NCBI GenBank assembly: GCA_937928045.1
Contig: CALFWO010000062.1
Location: forward strand, 62,001-126,000
From: an uncultured Saprospiraceae bacterium
Lineage (GTDB): Bacteria > Bacteroidota > Bacteroidia > Chitinophagales > Saprospiraceae
DNA: 64,000 bases
Direction of reading: 5' to 3'
Made by a program: the position numbers and the translations under genes. Below are positions 16,984-24,965 of the stretch, one piece after another; position 1 is the stretch's first letter; every line of letters begins with the position of its first letter. Below the pieces are notes generated by a model, which had not been told where the DNA came from, made no database searches, and saw only the letters and a program-made list of their open reading frames with translations.

Positions 16984-19533
16984 TTAAAAGTCAAATCTTA
17001 ATCGCAAATTAATTCGACGAGATGTTAAGTAGTTAGGAATCGCGTATTGACTGTTAAAAACAGTTTTTATCCAAGTCTGAGAAGCTTGGTTTTGTACTTG
17101 GAGCAAATTGAACACTTCTAGACTTAGCCAAGACGCACGGGTAAATCTAAGTGGATGGTTGGGCTTTTTAGAAAGCCATGCTTTTTCCCATAAAGCCAAA
17201 GAGAAGCCGATATCCACTCTATGATAAGGAGAAAATCGGTAAGTATTTCTAAAAATCTGGTTCGCATCTTTCAAACCAAAAGGCAATCCTGTTCCCACAT
17301 TTAGGTTCACATGTACTTTGAAATTTTCATTTTTGGGTAAATGATCTTGAAAAACAATACTCACGTTTACCAAACGATCAGTTGGTCTGGCAACATCATT
17401 AACTTCCGTTGCTGTAGTGTCCCCGATTTCTCTAGTTAAATGTTGGACGCCATTCAATTTTTCTCTAGCTCGAAGTAATGAAATATTTATCCAACTTTCA
17501 GATCCAGGAACAAATTCTCCATTCAATCTAAAGTCCAAGCCAGTAACATATCCAGTAGCATCATTCAGTCCGGAATATCGGATTCGTACATTATCTATTT
17601 CATAGGAAACCAAATCCCAAAGGTGCTTATAGTAAGCCTCCATAATCATCCTAAACTTTTTAGGATATCTTTTACCTAAGAAAAAATCACGGGTAAATCC
17701 ACCTACTAAATGAAGGGACTTTTGCGACTGTAGGTCATTATTTGTTGTTCCGTCAAGACCTCTAAGTTCTCTATAGAAAGGTGGCTGATAATAAAGGCCT
17801 CCAGCAAATTTGAAGCTATAGTCCTTTTTCCAACTCAACGGCTTCCAAAGTACTTGTGCCCTAGGGCTGAAAGTAAATTCCTTGTTTAAATCCCAATAAG
17901 AAGCCCGCAGTCCGGCGGTGATTCTTGTCTCATATTTTCCTTCCTTCTTCAAGGTATAACTATTCTGAACAAAAGCATTTAACCGATTAGAGGTCAAACT
18001 GTTAGCCCTTTTCAGAACTGTTTTTAAAAGTACTTGAGTCGTATCGTAATTCAAAGAGAAACCTGCTGAATCAAGTCGTTCCCATTCCTTGATTTCATCA
18101 TCGATGGACTCCGATTGGTACTTCAATCCCCATTGTAAAAAATGGGCATTTGAGGCCTCACCTAACTTTGCTTCGCCAGCTTGAAATTCGATTCCTCCTT
18201 TATGTTCAACGTTCGTAACATTTGCATCTAATGAATTTCTGACAAACTGATGCTGGGTCCCTGTTCCTAAGACGTTGATAATTTCACCAAAATTTGATGC
18301 TCCTAAATTAGTTTGTACTTGGCCGAGTAAATAATCTCCAATAATGTCAATACCTTCGTTTTCTTGAGAGAAATAGGTCGAACCCAGGAACTTCAAGTAC
18401 AACGGATTTTTTTCTCTATCCGGAAGATAAGTCAAAGAAACCCCGCCCATCGAAGTGGTAAAATCATCAATTTCTTGACCTTCAAAAACAGAAACCAAAT
18501 TCAGTCCATTTGTAATCAATCCAAACCCAGTAGTCCTACTTTGCGGGACAAAATTGTAGCTTGAAAAGTTATAGTTGCCCATCAAACCTAATTGCCAATT
18601 TCTATTGATATCATAAGTGATATAACTCTGAATATCAGCAAAATTTGGAGTATATTCTCCTTGTATATCTAAGGTGCCTAAGAGGTATTTGGTCGTTTTG
18701 TATCTTGCTCCAACTAAATATCTAAGCTTTCTATATTTATCTTGGCCAACTCCAAAAGAGCCTTCAATATGAGCTGAACCACCCAGGGCACTCAAGCCAA
18801 CAGAAGCTCGCAGAGAATCCGGCCTTTTATATTTTATGTCCAAAACCGAGCTTAACTTATCACCATACTTCGCCTCAAATCCTCCAGAAGAAAAACTCAA
18901 ATCTCGAATTAAATCAATATTTGGGAAGGTCAATCCTTCTTGTTGCCCAGATCTTATCAATTGAGGTCGATAAATCTCAAAATCGTTCACATAAACCAAA
19001 TTTTCATCATAATTACCTCCCCGAACTTGATATTGAGAAGATAGCTCTCCTCCTGATCCACTGTTGGTTCCTAATGCAATAGAAGGTAAAATAGATTCAA
19101 AGTTCCCCGAGGCTGTTGGCAAAAGTTTAAGTTCTTTAACACCCTCTACAACCATTCCGCCCTCATCCAATCTGGTTTCAGTTACAACAACCTCGACATC
19201 AGATTCCAAAGGAGCCATGCTTACATCAATTCGCTTTTGAGATCCCATAGCTTGAGGTGTGACTTTAGCTGAAGCCTCCTTATAACCTATTCTGGAATAA
19301 ATTATCGTAACTTCTGTGTCTGCTGGAATTTCAATTCTATAATTTCCATTGAAAGTAGATTCGACCGCTTTATTGGTACCATCAATATAAACAGTTACAA
19401 AATCAATGGGCTCATCACTTAGCCCATCTTTGATGTTTCCAACAACTGAAGTCGAATTCTGAGCAATACAGCATTGCGCAAATAATAGAAAAACGAATAT
19501 TCTTAAGAAAACGAGTTGTGATTGTTGGATCAT
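16984..19533 (-). CDS. TonB-dependent outer membrane receptor with CarboxypepD_reg domain
   Basis: The start at 19533 gives a clear signal peptide (MIQQSQLVFLRIFVFLLFAQ). Residues about 25-105 are a carboxypeptidase-regulatory-like beta domain (VVGNIKDGLSDEPIDFVTVYIDGTN, YRIEIPADTEVTIIYSRIGY). A plug domain follows (YQVRGGNYDENLVYVNDFEIYRP, FSSGGFEAKYGDKLSSVLDIKY), then a 22-stranded barrel ending RINLRLRFDF. It is 849 residues, normal for the family. These receptors import large nutrients such as siderophores, peptides or glycans using TonB energy. No SusD neighbour is present, so glycan import through a Sus pair is not indicated. It lies 33 bases after rpe and probably shares its promoter at 20257-20287. 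Substrate unknown. Confidence 0.92.
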   Translation of the reverse strand: MIQQSQLVFLRIFVFLLFAQCCIAQNSTSVVGNIKDGLSDEPIDFVTVYIDGTNKAVESTFNGNYRIEIPADTEVTIIYSRIGYKEASAKVTPQAMGSQKRIDVSMAPLESDVEVVVTETRLDEGGMVVEGVKELKLLPTASGNFESILPSIALGTNSGSGGELSSQYQVRGGNYDENLVYVNDFEIYRPQLIRSGQQEGLTFPNIDLIRDLSFSSGGFEAKYGDKLSSVLDIKYKRPDSLRASVGLSALGGSAHIEGSFGVGQDKYRKLRYLVGARYKTTKYLLGTLDIQGEYTPNFADIQSYITYDINRNWQLGLMGNYNFSSYNFVPQSRTTGFGLITNGLNLVSVFEGQEIDDFTTSMGGVSLTYLPDREKNPLYLKFLGSTYFSQENEGIDIIGDYLLGQVQTNLGASNFGEIINVLGTGTQHQFVRNSLDANVTNVEHKGGIEFQAGEAKLGEASNAHFLQWGLKYQSESIDDEIKEWERLDSAGFSLNYDTTQVLLKTVLKRANSLTSNRLNAFVQNSYTLKKEGKYETRITAGLRASYWDLNKEFTFSPRAQVLWKPLSWKKDYSFKFAGGLYYQPPFYRELRGLDGTTNNDLQSQKSLHLVGGFTRDFFLGKRYPKKFRMIMEAYYKHLWDLVSYEIDNVRIRYSGLNDATGYVTGLDFRLNGEFVPGSESWINISLLRAREKLNGVQHLTREIGDTTATEVNDVARPTDRLVNVSIVFQDHLPKNENFKVHVNLNVGTGLPFGLKDANQIFRNTYRFSPYHRVDIGFSLALWEKAWLSKKPNHPLRFTRASWLSLEVFNLLQVQNQASQTWIKTVFNSQYAIPNYLTSRRINLRLRFDF

Positions 19534-19566
19534 AAAGATTGTATAGCTACCCTTAATTAACGGCAA

Positions 19567-20238
19567 TTATGCGATTAGGGTGTCTTTTCCGATGGATTTC
19601 ATCCGCGAAATGACATCTAGCGGTTGTTCTGCCTTAAAAACAGCCGATCCGGCGACCAAAACTCTTGCACCAGCCTTCAATAACTCTTCTGCATTCTGCA
19701 GTCCCACTCCTCCATCGATCTCGATAAGACACTTGCTGTTTTTCTCGTCAATCATCGCTTTCAATTCACGAACTTTCGGCAAGGTTTGATAAATAAATTT
19801 TTGACCACCATATCCTGGATTTACTGACATCAAACAAATCAGATCAAGATCTTCCAAAAGATCTTTAACTACGTTTACAGGTGTTCCCGGATTTAAAGCA
19901 ACTCCAGCTTTTGCTCCAGTAGCTTGTATTTGTTGAATGGTTCTGTGAATATGTGGACAGGCCTCATAATGAACAGTTATTACATCGGCTCCTGCAGCTC
20001 TAAATTGTTCGATATATTTTTCTGGTTCTACAATCATTAAATGAACATCAAGTGGCTTTTCGCACAATTCATTCATTCTTTTACAAATATCCATTCCAAA
20101 AGAAATATTTGGAACAAATCGGCCATCCATAATGTCCACATGAAGCCAATCTGCCTCACTCAAATTTATCATTGATAAATCCTCCTTGAGGTTTCCAAAA
20201 TCAGCAGCAAGTACAGAAGGAGCAATTAGATGAGCCAT
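19567..20238 (-). CDS. rpe: Ribulose-phosphate 3-epimerase
   Basis: The 223-residue enzyme interconverts D-ribulose 5-phosphate and D-xylulose 5-phosphate in the pentose phosphate pathway. The TIM-barrel signature segments are all present: IAPSVLAADFGNL near the N-terminus, WLHVDIMDGRFVPNISFG (metal-binding His and catalytic Asp), DVHLMIVEPEKYI, LMSVNPGYGGQKF and IEIDGGV. Length is standard. A good TTG-N20-TACTTTTG promoter lies just upstream, inside the end of the preceding exonuclease gene. The TonB receptor follows 33 bases downstream, an unusual neighbour for this enzyme. Confidence 0.97.
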   Translation of the reverse strand: MAHLIAPSVLAADFGNLKEDLSMINLSEADWLHVDIMDGRFVPNISFGMDICKRMNELCEKPLDVHLMIVEPEKYIEQFRAAGADVITVHYEACPHIHRTIQQIQATGAKAGVALNPGTPVNVVKDLLEDLDLICLMSVNPGYGGQKFIYQTLPKVRELKAMIDEKNSKCLIEIDGGVGLQNAEELLKAGARVLVAGSAVFKAEQPLDVISRMKSIGKDTLIA

Positions 20239-20256
20239 TTATTGATTGTTTTTTCG

Positions 20257-20287
20257 CAAAAGTAGTCTTTCAATTATACATGAACAA
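20257..20287 (-). promoter_or_regulatory. Promoter of rpe
   Basis: On the minus strand TTG (20285-20287) is separated by 20 bases from TACTTTTG (20257-20264), a full match to TTG-N(19-21)-TAnnTTTG. The -33 element overlaps the last codons of the upstream exonuclease gene. The rpe ATG is 18 bases downstream of the -7. Confidence 0.7.
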
Positions 20288-21023
20288 TATTCATGCTGTC
20301 TAATAATGGTAAGTTTCTATAGCGCATCATCAATTGTATTACGGCAAGGACATCTTTTTCGCAATAAGTCGCAATTCTATCAACATTTCCTTCTTTCCAA
20401 TAGACTCCTCCTACCTCTGACCCATCTATGTCATCTTTAGGAGAAGGAACATTGAGCAACTTTGTAAGAATTTTGAGTGAAGTATAATTTTTATAATCAC
20501 CGAATCTCCAGAGTTCCAAAGTATCCAATATGAATTTGGTCTCCCAAGGTTTTTTCCCAGAAATCTTCAAAATCTCCGGAAAAGTTAATCCATGAACTAC
20601 CATCCTTCGACAAATAAATGGGATGTCAAATTCTCGAAGGTTATGACCGCACATGAAATAAATGTTAGGATCTGGATAATATTGATTCAACATTTTTCCA
20701 AATGCAATCAAAAGCTCTTTTTCATCGGCCTGTTTGAATGAAGTCAGCCTTACGTTTAAAGATTTGGTGTCAGAATCTCTTAAAAGAATACCAACTGAAA
20801 TACAAGCAATTTTTCCAAACTCGCTGAAAATTCCAGCACGATCTTCATAGGTCTTGGAAAGCAATTCATCGTCTAGTATGGGCTCCGATGATCTTGTAAT
20901 TTGCTTTGTTTTAGTTGCCCAAAGTGCCTTCCAATCGCTGTCGAGTTCATTGTAAGTGGCATGATTAGAAACGGTTTCAATATCTAGAAACAGGACTCTT
21001 GTTAACTCAATGGCGTCTAGCAT
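20274..21023 (-). CDS. DEDD-type 3'-5' exonuclease (PolB exonuclease-like)
   Basis: The 249-residue protein has the three exonuclease motifs of the RNase H-like DnaQ fold: LFLDIETVS (Asp, Glu) near residue 11, GHNLREFDIPF (Asp) near residue 127, and YCEKDV (Tyr...Asp) near residue 223. The arrangement, with a long insertion carrying GKKPWETKFILDTLELWRFGDYKNYTSLKILTKLL, matches the predicted PolB-like 3'-5' exonuclease family (DNA_pol_B_exo2), which stands alone without a polymerase. It probably trims single-stranded DNA or RNA in the cytosol. No operon partner is evident upstream. Confidence 0.88.
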   Translation of the reverse strand: MLDAIELTRVLFLDIETVSNHATYNELDSDWKALWATKTKQITRSSEPILDDELLSKTYEDRAGIFSEFGKIACISVGILLRDSDTKSLNVRLTSFKQADEKELLIAFGKMLNQYYPDPNIYFMCGHNLREFDIPFICRRMVVHGLTFPEILKISGKKPWETKFILDTLELWRFGDYKNYTSLKILTKLLNVPSPKDDIDGSEVGGVYWKEGNVDRIATYCEKDVLAVIQLMMRYRNLPLLDSMNIVHV

Positions 21024-21235
21024 AAGACTCTTTCTTAAATGTTCGAATAGTTCAATCTTTCAAATCGATGGTTAAATATGCAACGAATTGCTCATTTTTT
21101 GCATCTATGACAAGGATAATCAGCCATCCTCAAGATTTGAGATATATAAAGATTATATCTAATTTGTCGATCAAACTTTATTGCCCGAACCGATTTTCAA
21201 AACGAAACCTTACATAACTAGCTAAAAAGTAAAGA

Positions 21236-22228
21236 ATGAGCTCCAATAGTGATTCCCGACAACGTTTGAGTGCCATAGCCGCCATCGTATTTATCGCCCT
21301 CCTGGGCATCATCGCATTTCTTCTTTGGAACAAGTCTCAGTTAGATACTGCCCTTTCCGCTCAAAACGGAGAAATACTTGATAATGAAAGAGTTCAAGTT
21401 GAATTAGAAAAACAATACTACGAAGCACTTTCCGAACTAGAATCAATGAAAACAGGCAATGAAGAATTGAATTCCTTGATTGATACCCAAAAAGACGAAT
21501 TAACAGATCAACGTAATCGAATCAAAAAATTGATTAAAGAAGGTAAATCTGGAAAGTTTCAAATGGATAATGCCCGGCAAGAAATTGCACAATTGAAAAG
21601 CCAACTTCAAGTCTATGTTGCCGATGTCAATCAACTCAAAATAGAAAATGAAAGTTTGGTTCAGCAAAATGCACAACTCTCTTCAACCAATCAAAGCCTA
21701 TCGCAAGATTTGACAAGTTCGAAATCTCAAAATGAATCTTTGGCCGCTGATAAAGAGGTATTGCTTACTGAAAAACAAGGATTGGAAGTTGTTCGGCAAG
21801 AACTTTCAGCGGTGGTAACTAAAGCTTCCGTGATACAAGTCATTGACGTTAGCGCTTCTGCTTGGAAAGTTAGAAAAAGTGGGAAACCTGCGAAAACAAA
21901 AGTTGCTTCGAAGACTGACCGCTTAAAGGTTTGTTTTACCACGACCTCAAATGCTGTTGCGCCTTCGGGAATTGAAGATTTCTATGTGCGATTGATTAAT
22001 CCTCTTGGGGAAACTATGGCTATAGAAAATCTGGGATCTGGCGTTCTCAAAACAGCTGAGAAATTGGACCTAAGATATACTCAAATAAAGGATCTCCCTT
22101 ATGAAAACAATGCCGTAGTCGGATGCTTTCTTTGGGAACCAAACACTCCTTTTAAATCAGGAAGCTACGATATTGAGGTTTTCAACAAGGGATATTTGGC
22201 TGGAAAAGGAGAATTTGACCTTAAATAA
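21236..22228 (+). CDS. Single-span coiled-coil membrane protein
   Basis: The 330-residue protein has a short basic N-terminus, one transmembrane helix at about residues 11-31 (LSAIAAIVFIALLGIIAFLLW), a long coiled coil at about 35-195 rich in Glu, Gln, Leu and Ser, and a C-terminal beta domain at about 200-330 (VIQVIDVSASAWKVRKSGKPAKTKVASKTDRLKVCFTT, then EDFYVRLINPLGETM). The domain after the coil resembles a conserved Bacteroidota module of unknown function. It should sit in the inner membrane with the coil in the periplasm, or reach toward the outer membrane. Two genes of unknown function follow closely, suggesting an operon. Confidence 0.75.
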   Translation: MSSNSDSRQRLSAIAAIVFIALLGIIAFLLWNKSQLDTALSAQNGEILDNERVQVELEKQYYEALSELESMKTGNEELNSLIDTQKDELTDQRNRIKKLIKEGKSGKFQMDNARQEIAQLKSQLQVYVADVNQLKIENESLVQQNAQLSSTNQSLSQDLTSSKSQNESLAADKEVLLTEKQGLEVVRQELSAVVTKASVIQVIDVSASAWKVRKSGKPAKTKVASKTDRLKVCFTTTSNAVAPSGIEDFYVRLINPLGETMAIENLGSGVLKTAEKLDLRYTQIKDLPYENNAVVGCFLWEPNTPFKSGSYDIEVFNKGYLAGKGEFDLK

Positions 22229-22254
22229 TATACCATTTGAATGAACATTTCTCC

Positions 22255-22743
22255 ATGCTCAATCATTTTAATGCTATGCAAAAGGAGAACGATCAAAATA
22301 AAAAAGTGTTAAAGGTCAATCCAATCGATAAAGACAAAATTGCTGAAAACCCTCACTTGTTGCCTTATGCACATACGGTCGGAGGAGCTGTAATAAAACC
22401 GATCGATAGAGGAAGGGTCAAAGGTCTGGCGCTAAAAGCAATGTACAAGCAAACCGATCTTCAACTTGATCAAATCAAGGAACAAATTAATCTTCTAGCA
22501 CAACAAGCCAATAGAATTCAAGATCGGGTAATTATTTCTGAAATGATTTACACTGCACAATGTGGATTCAAACCGAATATTGGCGAAACTTACTATCTGT
22601 ATACTAAATCCACTGGTGATTATGTTCTTTCAATGGTAGGCCCTAAAGAATGGGGATCAAAAAGTCCTTATGAATATCAAGCCACCGTCAACTTGCTTGC
22701 CGATCACACCTGGGATATTCTGGAAAAGAATGGTGAGTTGTAG
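22255..22743 (+). CDS. DUF2452 (C1orf50-like) protein
   Basis: The reading frame is open from a TTG at 22237, but the ATG at 22255 or 22276 is more likely; 22276 would begin nearest the conserved core. The core reads NPIDKDKIAENPHLLPYAHTVGGAVIKP, then a helix (LKAMYKQTDLQLDQIKEQINLLAQQANRIQDRV), then CGFKPNIGETYYLYTKSTGDYVLSMVGPKEWG, which matches the DUF2452 family, also found in animals as C1orf50. No signal peptide is present. Biochemical role unknown. The gene lies 26 bases after the coiled-coil gene and 11 before a DUF1573 gene. Confidence 0.82.
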   Translation: MLNHFNAMQKENDQNKKVLKVNPIDKDKIAENPHLLPYAHTVGGAVIKPIDRGRVKGLALKAMYKQTDLQLDQIKEQINLLAQQANRIQDRVIISEMIYTAQCGFKPNIGETYYLYTKSTGDYVLSMVGPKEWGSKSPYEYQATVNLLADHTWDILEKNGEL

Positions 22744-22754
22744 ACTGGACATCA

Positions 22755-23126
22755 ATGAAATATCATTTTTTTACAACACTCTTTTTATTGGGCACTTTGA
22801 CACTTAATGCTCAGAATGAATCAATTGTGAGTTGGGAAATCGATCAAACTTATGATTTCGGTCTTCTTAAACATCATGAAGCATCATCAATAAAGTTTCC
22901 ATTCATTAATGTTTCTGATGAGCCTATTACTTTTGACAATGTGCGGGTAAGTTGCGGTTGTACCGCTCCTAGTTATGATTTCGAGCCAATCATGCCAGAT
23001 TCCACTGGGTACTTAGAAATCGAATTTGATGCCGCCAAATTGGGCTATTTCTACAAAAAAATAAAAGTGTATTTCAGCCATCAAAGAAAAGCAGAGATTC
23101 TTTGGATTGAAGGTGAAGTAGAATAA
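22755..23126 (+). CDS. Secreted DUF1573 protein
   Basis: The 123-residue product has a signal peptide (MKYHFFTTLFLLGTLTLNAQ). The rest is one DUF1573 immunoglobulin-like domain: YDFGLLKHHEASSIKFPFINVSDEPITF, the hallmark SCGCT, and a closing strand pair ending EGEVE. Such proteins are abundant and mostly uncharacterised in Bacteroidota; they are thought to be periplasmic. Its position directly after DUF2452 suggests co-transcription. Confidence 0.88.
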   Translation: MKYHFFTTLFLLGTLTLNAQNESIVSWEIDQTYDFGLLKHHEASSIKFPFINVSDEPITFDNVRVSCGCTAPSYDFEPIMPDSTGYLEIEFDAAKLGYFYKKIKVYFSHQRKAEILWIEGEVE

Positions 23127-23252
23127 TTACCTTCTATCTGTCGATGTTAGTCGTAATTCTATCTAATTCCTAGTCAAAAATCACGATAAGACTGAATATT
23201 TGCCAATAATCAACGAACAGCAAAGAAATGAAGAGGAAATCGACCATTAGAT

Positions 23253-23260
23253 TATCTTTG
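23253..23260 (+). promoter_or_regulatory. -7 promoter element of the signal peptidase gene
   Basis: TATCTTTG is an exact match to TAnnTTTG, 26 bases before the GTG start at 23287. No TTG at the ideal -33 distance is visible. Confidence 0.5.
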
Positions 23261-23286
23261 CAACGTTTTTCACAAAAAATTTAGCA

Positions 23287-24870
23287 GTGAGTATATTGAT
23301 ATTTCTTATTATCTATTATATCCTTTGGTGCGTTACCGCTAAAGGAGTATTCGAAAAAGCAGGAGAGCAAGGAAGCAAAGCCTATATACCTGGTATAAAT
23401 TTCGCCACTGCTGCAAAGATTGTCGGAAGATCACCGATGTATGCTTTGTGGTTACTTTTTCCAATTGTCAACATCTTTATTCTTGCCGGTCTTAACGTAG
23501 ATTTGGTTCGATCATTTAGAAGATTGGAACTTGGAGATTCTGCACTTGCAGTAATTTTTGCCCCAATCATTTTTTGGCAAATAGGAAAAAACGAAAATGA
23601 CAAATATGTTGGTCAAACAGTTGTCTTGGAAAAGGAGTATGCAGATAAAATAAAAACTGCTATCACAGAAGGAGACAAAAGAGCTTACCAAAAATTATCA
23701 GCAACCAATCCATATGCGAAATCACAACCAAGAGAATGGGTTGAAGCAATTGTTTTTGCTGTTTTTGCCGCAGCTTTCATCAGAATGTTTTTGATCGAAG
23801 CCTATGTGATCCCTACTCCATCCATGGAAGGAAGTTTGCTAGTTGGTGATTTCTTATTCGTTTCTAAAGTGCATTACGGTGTTCGAACTCCAGAGACTGT
23901 TTTACAAATCCCATTGTTACACAATCAAATCCCTGTACTTGGTGGAGAATCTTACTTGAAAAAGCCAAAACTGAAATCCAAAAGATTGCCGGCCATTACG
24001 CCAGTAAAAAGAAATGATCCTGTGGTCTTTAATTTCCCTGATGGAGATTCTGTTTATGTGACACCTGGAAGAAATTATTCAATCAATGATATTCGATATA
24101 ATCCTTATGCTAGACGTGCGGTCGGAAATACAAAACTTCGCGTTCGTCCGATGGATAAAAAAGATCATTATATCAAGCGCTGTGTTGGAATTGCCGGAGA
24201 TGAAATTGAAATAAAAGATCGGCAATTGTTTGTAAATGGAGCTAAAGCTGAAAACCCTACGAAGCTTCAATACAATTATGTTGTAAATACAACAAAGGTT
24301 GGATTGAAGGCCAAGTTGATTGATCTAGATATTTTCAAAGGAGACTTAGACTATCATTTGCAAAAAGATAAAGTCTTTGCTTTGAATAATCAGCAAGTCG
24401 AATCACTGAAAACTTGGGATCCAAATATTATTATCGAGCGCGATCCTAACCAAACGATCACAGATGGAATGAGATACTATCCTCATGACCCTAAAAATTT
24501 CGGAACTTGGAGTAATGATAATTTTGGTCCCGTGAAAATTCCGGCAGCCGGAGAATCAATTGTACTTACGCCAAAGAACATTGCGCTATATGACCGAGCT
24601 ATTCGAGTCTATGAAGGAAATGAATTGTCAGTAAAAGATGGAAGAGTTTTCATCAATGGCCAACAAACCACTTCTTATACCTTCAAACAAGATTACTATT
24701 GGATGATGGGTGACAATCGTCACAACTCTGAAGACAGTAGAATCTGGGGATTTGTACCAGCCGACCATATCGTAGGAAAACCGTTATTTATTTGGTTTTC
24801 AACCCAAGATGGTAGTATCTTCAATGGTATTAGATGGCGCCGTCTTTTCAAAGGAGCCAATCAGTTTTAA
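23287..24870 (+). CDS. lepB: Signal peptidase I with extended N-terminal membrane region
   Basis: The start is GTG at 23287, the first possible start after the -7 element. The 527-residue enzyme removes signal peptides from exported proteins at the inner membrane. Residues 1-100 hold three hydrophobic segments (DUF5684-like region with IPGINFATAAKIVGR), then one more helix (EAIVFAVFAAAFIRMFLI) before the catalytic domain. The nucleophile is Ser179 in PTPSMEGSLLVGDF, the general base Lys297 in YIKRCVGIAGDE, and the MGDNRHNSEDSR box lies near residue 475. The Ser-Lys distance (118 residues) is about twice that of E. coli LepB, so there is an inserted beta subdomain, as in other Bacteroidota. 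A strong terminator follows. Confidence 0.95.
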   Translation: MSILIFLIIYYILWCVTAKGVFEKAGEQGSKAYIPGINFATAAKIVGRSPMYALWLLFPIVNIFILAGLNVDLVRSFRRLELGDSALAVIFAPIIFWQIGKNENDKYVGQTVVLEKEYADKIKTAITEGDKRAYQKLSATNPYAKSQPREWVEAIVFAVFAAAFIRMFLIEAYVIPTPSMEGSLLVGDFLFVSKVHYGVRTPETVLQIPLLHNQIPVLGGESYLKKPKLKSKRLPAITPVKRNDPVVFNFPDGDSVYVTPGRNYSINDIRYNPYARRAVGNTKLRVRPMDKKDHYIKRCVGIAGDEIEIKDRQLFVNGAKAENPTKLQYNYVVNTTKVGLKAKLIDLDIFKGDLDYHLQKDKVFALNNQQVESLKTWDPNIIIERDPNQTITDGMRYYPHDPKNFGTWSNDNFGPVKIPAAGESIVLTPKNIALYDRAIRVYEGNELSVKDGRVFINGQQTTSYTFKQDYYWMMGDNRHNSEDSRIWGFVPADHIVGKPLFIWFSTQDGSIFNGIRWRRLFKGANQF

Positions 24871-24903
24871 CAATAAAAAGCATTTGACATTCCCAAAAAT
24901 CGT

Positions 24904-24944
24904 CCCTAAGCCCAACTAAAAATTGAGCTTAGGGTTTTGTTTTT
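24904..24944 (+). terminator. Rho-independent terminator of lepB
   Basis: CCCTAAGC at 24904-24911 pairs with GCTTAGGG at 24927-24934, followed by TTTTGTTTTT. Only 21 bases separate it from the next ATG, leaving little room for a separate promoter. Confidence 0.88.
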
Positions 24945-24965
24945 ATTATTAAACGACAAATTTCC

